The translations under genes and the position numbers were made by a program. A stretch of 64,000 nucleotides of DNA from Oxalobacteraceae bacterium CAVE-383 (GTDB taxonomy: Bacteria > Pseudomonadota > Gammaproteobacteria > Burkholderiales > Burkholderiaceae_D). The notes under the pieces are model-generated. The model was given only the letters and a program-made list of their open reading frames with translations, did no database searches and had not been told where the DNA came from. The stretch is from contig REGP01000003.1 in assembly GCA_004134995.1 (NCBI GenBank), positions 310,001 through 374,000 on the forward strand, read 5' to 3'. Shown here piece after piece: positions 16,640-24,268 of this stretch (the stretch's first letter is position 1; each line of letters opens with the position of its first letter).

Positions 16640-17728
16640 ATGATGATGTCGATATCGTTGTCTCGCCTCATGTCTTGCGGGTTTGCCCGATTTGCATTCA
16701 GCCTCGTTGCGTATTTGATCCTGCTGTTTTCGTTCGGCGCGCCGGCCCGGGCCCAGGCGCCCATGCCGCTGACCTACGACGGCGCCGGCCGCGACCAGAA
16801 ACTGCTGGCCCTGGCCAAGAAGGAAGGCACGCTGACCTGGTACAGCTCGGTGGCGGAAAAGGATGTCGCGCCGCTGATCGAACCCTTCAAGAAAAAATAC
16901 GGCATCCAGGTCAAGGTCTGGCGCGGCAGCACCGAGAAGGTGTTGACGCGCACCTTGGCCGAAGCGTCCGCCAAACGCTATGATGTCGACGCGATTCATA
17001 TCGGCGCGCCGGAACTGGAAGCACTGCATCGCGAGCAGATCCTGCAGCCGATCTACTCTTCCTATTTCAAGGACCTGATTCCGGACGCGGTGCCGCAGCA
17101 TCGCGAATGGGCCTCGACCATGTTGTCGGTATGGGTACAGGCCTACAACACCAATCTGATCAAAAAGGAAGACCTGCCCAGGAAATGGGAGGATTTCCTG
17201 AATCCGCGCTGGAAAGGGCAATTGGGAATCGAAGCCAAGATCCAGGAATGGTATGCCGCCATCGTGCTGGATATGGGCGAACAGAAGGGCATTCAATTCT
17301 TCCGCGATCTGGTGGCGAAGAACGGCCTGTCAGTGCGCAACGGCCATTCGGTCCTGAACAATATGGTGATCGCCGGCGAGGTGCCGATGACGCTGGCGAT
17401 GTACAGTTACATGCCGATCGCCGCCAAAAACCAGGGCGCGCCGATCGACTGGTTCGCGCTGGAACCGACCATCGGGCGCGCCAACGGCGTCGGCGTGGCG
17501 CGCCATGCGGCGCATCCGTATGCCGCGCTGCTGTTCGTCGATTATCTGCTGTCGCCGGAAGCGCAGAAAATATTGGTGGATCTGGGCTATGTTCCCTCCA
17601 ACACCAAAGCGAAGTCGCCGCTGGGCGACCTGCGCATCAAACTCATCGATCCGGTGCTGACGCTGGACGAACTGGATAAATGGACCAAGTCCTACGATGC
17701 GGTGGTGGTGCATCCGGTCAAACAATAA
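16640..17728 (+). CDS. Extracellular solute-binding protein 2
   Basis: A 362-residue paralogue of SBP1 with a signal peptide at residues about 1-38 (hydrophobic core AFSLVAYLILLFSFG, exit ARAQA). Matching landmarks: EGTLTWYSSV, KKYGIQVKVWRGS, WVQAYNTNLI, FLNPRWKGQLG, IAGEVPMTLAMYSY. Three consecutive ATG codons at 16640-16648 leave the start uncertain by one or two residues. It is separated by 87 bases from dehydrogenase 2 and immediately precedes SBP3. No transport partner is encoded nearby. The ligand is unknown. Confidence 0.85.
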   Translation: MMMSISLSRLMSCGFARFAFSLVAYLILLFSFGAPARAQAPMPLTYDGAGRDQKLLALAKKEGTLTWYSSVAEKDVAPLIEPFKKKYGIQVKVWRGSTEKVLTRTLAEASAKRYDVDAIHIGAPELEALHREQILQPIYSSYFKDLIPDAVPQHREWASTMLSVWVQAYNTNLIKKEDLPRKWEDFLNPRWKGQLGIEAKIQEWYAAIVLDMGEQKGIQFFRDLVAKNGLSVRNGHSVLNNMVIAGEVPMTLAMYSYMPIAAKNQGAPIDWFALEPTIGRANGVGVARHAAHPYAALLFVDYLLSPEAQKILVDLGYVPSNTKAKSPLGDLRIKLIDPVLTLDELDKWTKSYDAVVVHPVKQ

Positions 17729-17739
17729 TGGAGACGTGC

Positions 17740-18846
17740 ATGCAAGCGATATCGAAAATCCTCGGCGCGGGAATCGCGGGAATCGCGGGAATCGTCGCCA
17801 TAGCGGCGCTCGCGTTTGCCGCCATGCAGCCGGCGCAAGCCCAGACGGCCGCGCCGGCTGGCTCTGCCGCTGCTGCCGCCGCCGTGCCGATGTACGAAGG
17901 CGCCGACCGCACGCAACGGCTGATTGAGGGCGCCAAAAAAGAAGGCACGCTGACCTTCTATACATCGATGGCGGCGAAGGACACCGCGGAACTGGCGGCC
18001 GGTTTCGAGAAAAAATACGGCATCAAGATCCAGGTCTGGCGATCCGGCAAACAGAACGTCCTGCAGCGCGCCATCACCGAAGCGCGCGCCGGCCGCAACG
18101 AAGTCGACATGATCCTGGCGCCGTCCCCCGAAATGGAAGCGCTGCATCGCGAGAAACTGCTGCAGCCGGTGCGCTCGCCCTTCCAGGCCGATCTGATTCC
18201 GGTGGCGCTGCCGGCGCATCGGGAGTGGGCCGGCATGCGCGCCAATGTTTACGTGCAGGCCTATAACACCCAAAAGGTCAGCCGCGACGATCTGCCGCGC
18301 AGCTACGAAGATCTGCTGGATCCGAAGTGGAAGGGCAAGCTGGGCATCGAGGCCAAGGCGCAGAACTGGTTCTATGTGCTGCTGCAGACCATGGGCGAGG
18401 AAAAGGGCATGGCGTATTTCCGCGAGCTGGTGGCGAAGAACGGCGTGTCGGTGCGTTCGGGCATGTCGCTGCTGGCCAATATGGTGGTGTCGGGCGAGGT
18501 GCCCTTTGCGTTGACGATGTACACCTACCTGGTCGATCAGAACAACGCGAAGGGCGCGCCGATCGCTTATCTGACGCTCTCGCCGACCGTGGCGCATACC
18601 GACGGCGTGGGGATTTCCCGCACTGCGCCGCATCCCTATGCGGCGACCCTGTTCTACGACTATCTGTTCAGCGACGGACAGATCATGATCGCCAAGGGGC
18701 ACGGCCTGACCACCAACAAGCGCGACGAGGCAACGCTGAACAAACTGCATCCGACCTTCATCGATCCCGCGATGCTGCTGGATAACCTGGACAAATGGAC
18801 GCAGTTGTATAACGACACGATCATGGGACGCACGGCCAAGCAATAG
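17740..18846 (+). CDS. Extracellular solute-binding protein 3
   Basis: A 368-residue third paralogue. The start at 17740 has GGAG seven bases upstream; an ATG at 17728 overlapping the SBP2 stop would add four residues. The signal peptide ends at AQAQ near residue 35 and its n-region carries a GIAGIAGI run from a 9-base repeat. Shared SBP landmarks: EGTLTFYTSM, KKYGIKIQVWR, YVQAYNTQKV, LLDPKWKGKLG, VSGEVPFALTMYTY. It appears closer to SBP1 in these blocks than to SBP2. It is the last gene of the operon; the MFS gene beyond has its own promoter. The ligand is unknown. Confidence 0.85.
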   Translation: MQAISKILGAGIAGIAGIVAIAALAFAAMQPAQAQTAAPAGSAAAAAAVPMYEGADRTQRLIEGAKKEGTLTFYTSMAAKDTAELAAGFEKKYGIKIQVWRSGKQNVLQRAITEARAGRNEVDMILAPSPEMEALHREKLLQPVRSPFQADLIPVALPAHREWAGMRANVYVQAYNTQKVSRDDLPRSYEDLLDPKWKGKLGIEAKAQNWFYVLLQTMGEEKGMAYFRELVAKNGVSVRSGMSLLANMVVSGEVPFALTMYTYLVDQNNAKGAPIAYLTLSPTVAHTDGVGISRTAPHPYAATLFYDYLFSDGQIMIAKGHGLTTNKRDEATLNKLHPTFIDPAMLLDNLDKWTQLYNDTIMGRTAKQ

Positions 18847-18919
18847 CCGGCCGTACGCGCATCAGACCTGTTGCTATCCCGTTATATGGGATTGAGTTCT
18901 GATATGCGGGAAAATCGCA

Positions 18920-18948
18920 TTGGCAGCGGGGGAAGGAGAATTTATAAT
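18920..18948 (+). promoter_or_regulatory. Sigma-70-type promoter of the MFS gene
   Basis: TTGGCA at 18920-18925 and a perfect TATAAT at 18943-18948 are spaced by 17 bases, 28 bases before the MFS start codon. Confidence 0.7.
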
Positions 18949-18975
18949 TCGTCCTTCAAACATATACATGAATCT

Positions 18976-20400
18976 ATGTCACAGCAACTCGTCTCCGGCA
19001 GCCTGAAATCCCGCCTCGCGCTTTCCCCCAGTTACCCATGGATGATTCTGGCGACGATCGCCATCGGCACCTTCATGGCCAATGTGGACGGCAGCATCCT
19101 GAACATCGCACTGCCGGAATTGCAGCGCGACTTCGGCATTGAGCTGGCCAGGCTGCAGTGGGTGGTTTCCGCCTATCTGCTGGTCATCACGGCGATCCTG
19201 CCGGCGATGGGCGGCTTGTCCGACCGCTTCGGGCGGCGCAATTTTTATCTGAGCGGCCTTTTCTTTTTCACGCTGGGTTCGGTGTTCTGCGCGTTGTCGG
19301 GCGATTTGAACCAGTTGCTGGCCGCGCGCCTGATCCAGGCCTTCGGCGCCTCGATGATCATGGGCAACAGCATGGCCATCATCGTGACATCCTTTCCCTC
19401 CGGCAAGCGCGGCCAGGCATTGGGCATCATCAGCAGCGTGGTGGCGATCGGCACGCTGACCGGCCCGGCGGTAGGCGGCGTGCTGATCGAGCGCGGCGGC
19501 TGGCCGCTGATTTTCTGGATCAACGTGCCGATCGGCGTGATTGGGGTCGTGATGGGCTGGCTGCTGTTGCCGAACACCAAAGGCAGCGTCAAGAGCGGCA
19601 GCTTCGATGCGCGCGGCGCGGTTTACTTCTTTTGCGCGATGAGCGGGCTGGTGCTGTTTCTGTCGAACGGGCATTTATGGGGCTGGCTCGGCGGCTACAG
19701 CATGGTCAGCCTGGCGTGCGCGGTGTTGGGCGGCATCGCCTTCGTGCGCGAGGAATTGCGCGTGCCGGAGCCGTTGATCGACTTGTCGCTGTTCCGGCGT
19801 CCGAGTTTCGCGCTCGGGTTGGCCGCGTGTTATCTGTCGTACGTGGTGATGGCGTTTCCGGCGCTGCTGATGCCTTTGTTCCTGAATATGGTGCTGGATA
19901 TACCGTTGTCCGAAACCGGCTGGATCATGAGTTCGCAGGCGATCGCGATGATGGTCATGGCGCCGATCGGCGGCGGGCTCGCGGACCGTTTCGGCTATGC
20001 ACGGCCGGCGGCATTCGGCATGCTGATGACCTTGGCCGCGCTATTGTGGATGGCCAGCTTCGACTTCGGCACAGGCCATTTGCAGCTGCTGGGCGCGCTG
20101 GTGCTGTTCGGCGGCGGACTGGGGCTGTTCATGTCGCCCAACAATACATCGGTGATCGAAGCAGGACCGCCTGAAAAGCCGGGCGTGACAGCGGGTCTGA
20201 TTGCCACCGTGCGCAATTTCGGCCGTGTCAGCGGCGTTGCATTCGCAGTGCTGATGTTCGGCGACGCGGCGACGATGGTATTGACCGCGCCCTCGCTGGC
20301 GCACCATATCAGCGTTGCGCTGATGGTGGCGGCCGGGTTGACGCTGTTGGCGCTGGGGTTGTCGTTTGGGCGGGTTTATGGGCGGCGGAAGAAGGATTAG
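18976..20400 (+). CDS. MFS transporter, DHA2 (14-helix drug:H+ antiporter) type
   Basis: A 474-residue integral membrane protein with about 14 hydrophobic helices, the length expected for the DHA2/QacA-EmrB group. The first helix contains FMANVDGSILNIALP, the motif C-type signature GPAVGGVLIE follows, and SDRFGRR forms the cytoplasmic loop 2-3 motif A. The start is the ATG at 18976; an upstream in-frame ATG at 18871 precedes the promoter. It follows the SBP operon by 130 bases and has its own promoter, so it may export a product or toxic intermediate of that pathway, or be unrelated. Confidence 0.85.
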   Translation: MSQQLVSGSLKSRLALSPSYPWMILATIAIGTFMANVDGSILNIALPELQRDFGIELARLQWVVSAYLLVITAILPAMGGLSDRFGRRNFYLSGLFFFTLGSVFCALSGDLNQLLAARLIQAFGASMIMGNSMAIIVTSFPSGKRGQALGIISSVVAIGTLTGPAVGGVLIERGGWPLIFWINVPIGVIGVVMGWLLLPNTKGSVKSGSFDARGAVYFFCAMSGLVLFLSNGHLWGWLGGYSMVSLACAVLGGIAFVREELRVPEPLIDLSLFRRPSFALGLAACYLSYVVMAFPALLMPLFLNMVLDIPLSETGWIMSSQAIAMMVMAPIGGGLADRFGYARPAAFGMLMTLAALLWMASFDFGTGHLQLLGALVLFGGGLGLFMSPNNTSVIEAGPPEKPGVTAGLIATVRNFGRVSGVAFAVLMFGDAATMVLTAPSLAHHISVALMVAAGLTLLALGLSFGRVYGRRKKD

Positions 20401-20414
20401 CTTCGCGGGTGTGA

Positions 20415-20795
20415 TTAAACAGCCGCCACCGTCTGCACTTCGATCAAACATTCTTTCCTGGCCAACCCGTTGATGACCAGGAGCGTATTGGGTGGATAAT
20501 TGTCCGCGCCGAACATCACGGGAAAGTGTTCTTTTCTCCAGCGCTTGAATTCCGGAATAAGTTCGGCGTCTGTCAGGTAGGTCGTAAATTGCACGACCTT
20601 GCTCCAATCCGAACCCGATGCAACCAGAGCGGCATGAATGGCATTGAATACGCCGTCGCATTGGGCTGACATATTTTCTCCAGCGCTTACCTGGCCGGCA
20701 ATGAACAGCAGTTCGTTCGCCTTGATGCGGGTTACATGCGAGTACTCGCCGGCAGGTTTGCCGAGGGCTTCAGGGTTGTGTCTGGTGACTGACAT
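20415..20795 (-). CDS. RidA/YjgF/UK114 family protein
   Basis: A 126-residue protein from the ATG at 20795 with GGAGA six bases upstream; a longer open frame to 21266 is not supported. The RidA fold is visible: LLFIAGQVSAGENM, SDWSKVVQFTTYLTD, and the final strand CLIEVQTVAAV. The Arg that in RidA follows Y-P-A and binds the substrate carboxylate is Asn here (YPPNT), so it probably is not a classical 2-imine deaminase but belongs to another branch of the family. It is convergent with the MFS gene. Confidence 0.85.
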   Translation of the reverse strand: MSVTRHNPEALGKPAGEYSHVTRIKANELLFIAGQVSAGENMSAQCDGVFNAIHAALVASGSDWSKVVQFTTYLTDAELIPEFKRWRKEHFPVMFGADNYPPNTLLVINGLARKECLIEVQTVAAV

Positions 20796-20954
20796 GTGTT
20801 CTCCGCGCCAGCATGGCTTAATGTAATAATTAAAACGATTTTCCGGGCAGGGCAATCCGCCGGCTACGCTAGAATACCATTCGACTTTCCAACGATGCGG
20901 GCGATACCCCGGCAGGCCCGGCCATTGTAATTTATCCGATATGGAGCCTACCAA

Positions 20955-21221
20955 ATGAAAGCAGTCATGCTGTACGAAGTCACCTTGGAAGGCATGGCCA
21001 AGGCGCCGGCCAATTACCCGGCGCATCGCGCGTTGGTCGATGAATTTCATGCTCGCGGCGTATTGTTGATGGTCGGGACGTTCGCCAATCCGGCGGAAGG
21101 CGCCATGGCGATATTTGCGAATCGCAAGGCGGCGGAAGAATTTATCGGGAAAGATCCGTTCGTCCTTCATGGCGTCGTGCATAAATGGACGTTGCGGGAG
21201 TGGAATGAAGTGCTGGCTTGA
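20955..21221 (+). CDS. YciI family protein
   Basis: An 88-residue single-domain protein of the YCII fold, a ferredoxin-like dimer: MKAVMLYEV, YPAHRALVDEFHARGVLLMVGTF, AMAIFANRKAAEEFIGKDPFV. His and Asp residues in the family pocket suggest a small catalytic or ligand-binding site, but no activity is assigned. The start follows GGAGCCTACCAA. It is a single-gene unit ending at a bidirectional terminator shared with tRNA-Phe. Confidence 0.88.
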   Translation: MKAVMLYEVTLEGMAKAPANYPAHRALVDEFHARGVLLMVGTFANPAEGAMAIFANRKAAEEFIGKDPFVLHGVVHKWTLREWNEVLA

Positions 21222-21264
21222 ATTTTTATTGTAGACGAAACGGCTTGCGCCAAGCCGTAAATGC

Positions 21265-21298
21265 AAAAGGGCTTACATCTCTGTAAGCCCTTGCTTTT
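21265..21298. terminator. Bidirectional terminator between yciI-like gene and tRNA-Phe
   Basis: An 11-pair perfect stem (21267-21277 with 21282-21292) with a four-base loop is flanked by an A-run on the left and a T-rich tail on the right. It serves the tRNA on the minus strand and the YciI gene on the plus strand. Confidence 0.8.
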
Positions 21299-21309
21299 AT
21301 TCACATTCT

Positions 21310-21385
21310 TGGTGGCCCGGGGCGGAATCGAACCACCGACACAAGGATTTTCAATCCTCTGCTCTACCGACTGAGCTACCAGGCC
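21310..21385 (-). tRNA. tRNA-Phe (GAA)
   Basis: A 76-base cloverleaf on the minus strand with encoded CCA at 21310-21312. The acceptor stem GGCCTGG pairs with CCGGGCC (one G-U). D-arm AGCTCAGTCGGTAGAGC, anticodon loop TTGAAAA with anticodon GAA, and T-arm GGTTCGATTCC are all standard. Confidence 0.97.
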
Positions 21386-21468
21386 AAGAGGCGAGAGTAT
21401 AGCAAAACATTTTCAAAACGCAAACACCTTCGGCAAAAATGTTTTACGGCTGCCGCTATAATGGCCGG

Positions 21469-22692
21469 ATGAAAAATTCTTCTCCTGTTTCCGAAGGGAT
21501 CGACGTCTGCGTGGTCGGCGGCGGCGTGATCGGCAAGGCGGCGGCGCTGGCGTTGGCGCAGGCCGGGCAGCGCGTGTGCCTGCTGATTGGCGCGTCGCCG
21601 GTGGCGAAAGCGGCCGCTGCGGCCGCGGGCCAAGGCTGGGATGCGCGGGTCTATGCCGTCAACCAGGTCGCGCACGATTTGCTGGACGGACTCAAGGTCT
21701 GGGATGCGCTGGACGCCGCGCGCGTCACCGCGGTCGACGGCATGGTGGTCACCGGCGATGCCAAGCATCGTCCCGGCGTGCTGGAATTCGATGCGTATTC
21801 CGCGCGCGTGGGCGCGCTGGCCTGGATCGTCGAAGACCGCAATCTGAACCAGGCGCTCGACGCCGCGCTGAAATTCGCACCCAATCTCCGCATCGTCAAC
21901 GCCGCCGCAAAGGCGCTGCAAAGCGATATGGATGCGGCGACGCTGCAATTGGATAACGGCGAAGCCGTCGCCGCCAAGCTGGTGGTCGGCGCCGACGGCG
22001 GCCAGTCGTGGGTGCGCTCGCAGTGCGATATCGGCCTCGATTACCGTTCGTACGAGCAACGCGCCATCGTCAGCAATTTCGCCTGCACGCAGGCGCATCA
22101 CGGCGTTGCCTATCAATGGTTTACCGAGGCGCAGGGCATCGTCGCATTGCTGCCATTGCCGGACAGGCAGGTGTCGCTGGTCTGGTCGGCGCCGGAAACC
22201 CTGGCGCAGACACTGCTGCGGGAAACGCCGGCGCAACTCGCGCAGCGCCTGTCGCTGCTGGCCGGCGCGCAGCTGGGCGAATTGACGCCCTTGCAACCGG
22301 AAATCGTGCGCGACTTTCCACTGGCGCTGATCAAGCCGCACGCGATGATCGCGCCGCGCGTCGCATTGATCGGCGACGCCGCGCATGTGATCCACCCCTT
22401 GGCCGGGCACGGCATGAATCTGGGATTCGCCGATGTTGCGGTATTGGTAAAAACAATTAACGGGCGCGAGCCGCAACGCGACTGTGGCGACCCGCGCGTG
22501 CTGGCGCGCTACGCTAGGATGCGCAAGGAAGATGTGCTATTAATGCAGATCGCCACCGATAGCCTGGCGCGGCTGTTCGCGGTCGATGCCGAGCCGTTGC
22601 GGATGGTGCGCAATGCCGGCCTGCATCTGGTCAACCGGCTGCCCGCGCTGAAGCGTCGTCTGATGACGCATGCGCTGGGTCAAATCAAGTAA
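21469..22692 (+). CDS. UbiH/UbiF/VisC-family FAD-dependent monooxygenase
   Basis: A 407-residue flavoprotein hydroxylase of the ubiquinone-biosynthesis family. The FAD dinucleotide fold is at the N-terminus (VCVVGGGVIGKAAALALAQAG), the DG motif in VVGADGGQSWVR, and the GD motif in LIGDAAHVIHPLAGHGMNLG. It probably hydroxylates the quinone ring precursor; which position is not readable. The start is the ATG at 21469, with a TATAAT ending 6 bases before it, so the message may be leaderless. The frame could extend to 21439, but that would precede the -10 box. A DsbC-like gene follows after 15 bases. Confidence 0.88.
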   Translation: MKNSSPVSEGIDVCVVGGGVIGKAAALALAQAGQRVCLLIGASPVAKAAAAAAGQGWDARVYAVNQVAHDLLDGLKVWDALDAARVTAVDGMVVTGDAKHRPGVLEFDAYSARVGALAWIVEDRNLNQALDAALKFAPNLRIVNAAAKALQSDMDAATLQLDNGEAVAAKLVVGADGGQSWVRSQCDIGLDYRSYEQRAIVSNFACTQAHHGVAYQWFTEAQGIVALLPLPDRQVSLVWSAPETLAQTLLRETPAQLAQRLSLLAGAQLGELTPLQPEIVRDFPLALIKPHAMIAPRVALIGDAAHVIHPLAGHGMNLGFADVAVLVKTINGREPQRDCGDPRVLARYARMRKEDVLLMQIATDSLARLFAVDAEPLRMVRNAGLHLVNRLPALKRRLMTHALGQIK

Positions 22693-22707
22693 TTCTGAAA
22701 GGTTCGC

Positions 22708-23451
22708 ATGTCAAAATTGTTCTCGCGTTTCGCCTTCGCCGGTCTCGGCCTGCTGTTGGCCGCCGCGGCCTCGCTGGCTTCCGCGCAAGTCACTGAAGCC
22801 AATATCAAGCGCCTGATCGAGCCGCGTCTGGGCGAAGGCGCCAAGGTGACCGGCGTAACCAAAACGCCTTACGCCGGCCTGTATGAAGTGCAGGTCGACG
22901 GCGATATCCTGTACACCGATGCCAACGCGAAATATCTTTTCATCGGCCGCGTGGTGGATACGCAAACATACAAGGATTACACCAAGGAGCGCGTCGACGC
23001 GATCAGTTCCGTGAAATTTTCCGATCTGCCTTTCGACCTGGCGATCAAGAAGGTCAAGGGCAATGGGAAGCGCGTGATCGCGGTGTTCGAGGATCCGAAT
23101 TGCGGTTACTGCAAACGCTTCCAGGAAACCCTGAAAAGCATCGATAACGTCACGGTATACACCTTCCTGTACAACATCCTGTCGCCGGATTCGATCGTCC
23201 GTTCGCGCAATGTCTGGTGTTCAACCAATCCGGTCCAGGCCTGGGACGACTGGATGATCGACGGCAAGACGACGCCGACCGCGCCGGCCGCATGCGCCGC
23301 GCCGCACGAGAAGGTGTTGGCGCTGGGACAAAAATTGAAAGTCACCGGTACGCCGACGATCTTCTTTAGCGACGGCAGCCGGATACCCGGCGCCATCGAT
23401 GCGCAGGGGCTGGAAGCGAAATTCAAAGAGGTTTATCCGTCGAAGTCCTGA
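22708..23451 (+). CDS. dsbC: DsbC/DsbG-type periplasmic disulfide isomerase
   Basis: A 247-residue secreted thioredoxin-fold protein. The signal peptide is at residues 1-26 (LGLLLAAAASLASAQ), then an N-terminal dimerization domain to about residue 85. The catalytic domain has the CGYC redox motif in EDPNCGYCKRF and the cis-proline loop TGTPTIFF. Two further cysteines (WCSTN, AACAAP) form the usual structural pair. It isomerises wrong disulfides in exported proteins. The ATG follows GAAAGGTTCGC. It is downstream of the UbiH-like gene and ends at a strong terminator. Confidence 0.88.
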   Translation: MSKLFSRFAFAGLGLLLAAAASLASAQVTEANIKRLIEPRLGEGAKVTGVTKTPYAGLYEVQVDGDILYTDANAKYLFIGRVVDTQTYKDYTKERVDAISSVKFSDLPFDLAIKKVKGNGKRVIAVFEDPNCGYCKRFQETLKSIDNVTVYTFLYNILSPDSIVRSRNVWCSTNPVQAWDDWMIDGKTTPTAPAACAAPHEKVLALGQKLKVTGTPTIFFSDGSRIPGAIDAQGLEAKFKEVYPSKS

Positions 23452-23484
23452 GCGGGATTTCAGAGGAATGATTGATAAATAACT

Positions 23485-23521
23485 AACGCCGGCATGCCGC
23501 AAGGATGCCGGCGTTTCTTTT
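23485..23521 (+). terminator. Intrinsic terminator after dsbC
   Basis: An 11-pair stem, AACGCCGGCAT (23485-23495) with ATGCCGGCGTT (23505-23515), and a T-rich tail. It lies between convergent dsbC and pth and may serve both. Confidence 0.85.
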
Positions 23522-23534
23522 GCAGGTCTTTTTG

Positions 23535-24113
23535 TTATTTTGCAGTGGTATGCAATTGCATGGTCGCGGCCTCGAATTTTCCTTCGCACAGCAGCGGAAT
23601 AACCTTCAGGCTTTTTTCGATCGCTTCGTCGATCAGTTGCTGCTCTTCCTTGCGCGGCCGATGCAGCACATAGTCGGCAACCGCCTGCTGCGATGCCGCG
23701 GTGCGCGGATGGCCGATGCCGATGCGCAGCCGCCAGTAGTCCTGCGTGCCGAGCGCCGCGGTGATGTCTTTCAAACCATTGTGTCCGCCGGACGAGCCGC
23801 CCTTCTTGATCTTGGCGGCGCCGGGCGGCATGTCGAGTTCGTCGTGCACCACCAGCACGTCTTCGGCGGCGATCTTGTAGAAACGCGCCAGCGCGCCGAC
23901 CGACTGTCCGGAGCGGTTCATGAAGGTCTGCGGCTCCAGCAGAAAAATATCCTCTCCCGCGCATTTGATCTTGCCGGCCAGCGCATTGAAGGATTTTTCA
24001 CGCGTCAAGGGCTGGCCGGCCAGCGCGTCGACCAGCCAGAAGCCGGCATTGTGCCGGGTCTGTTCGTATTCGGGGCCGGGGTTGCCAAGCCCGACAATGA
24101 GGCGGATTGCCAT
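23535..24113 (-). CDS. pth: Peptidyl-tRNA hydrolase
   Basis: A 192-residue enzyme that frees tRNA from stalled peptidyl-tRNA. The start is the ATG at 24113 ([13 protein letters not shown]), not the upstream in-frame codon at 24131. Active-site residues are visible: the catalytic His in TRHNAGF, Asn in FMNRSG, Asp in [10 protein letters not shown] and Asn in [11 protein letters not shown]. Length is normal for the family. It is divergent from tex. Confidence 0.95.
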   Translation of the reverse strand: MAIRLIVGLGNPGPEYEQTRHNAGFWLVDALAGQPLTREKSFNALAGKIKCAGEDIFLLEPQTFMNRSGQSVGALARFYKIAAEDVLVVHDELDMPPGAAKIKKGGSSGGHNGLKDITAALGTQDYWRLRIGIGHPRTAASQQAVADYVLHRPRKEEQQLIDEAIEKSLKVIPLLCEGKFEAATMQLHTTAK

Positions 24114-24268
24114 GATCGATTCCAGTATCAAAATACGCGGAGCGAAAAGCGCCGATTATCCCGATAATCCGCGGCTGCGTCCATTACTTGGTCATTGCCT
24201 GATCACTTGGCGCGGGTCGCCGAATTGCGTATCATCCAGCGCTTGATTTCATTTTTTACGATTTTCCA

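Noticed and set aside
11799-18846. A complete ABC import system in the GntR island
   Set aside because: Three binding proteins are present, but I found no permease or ATPase frame on either strand there.
20796-21266. N-terminal extension of the RidA-like frame
   Set aside because: The RidA domain begins exactly at the ATG with a good ribosome site; the extension is antisense to the YciI gene.
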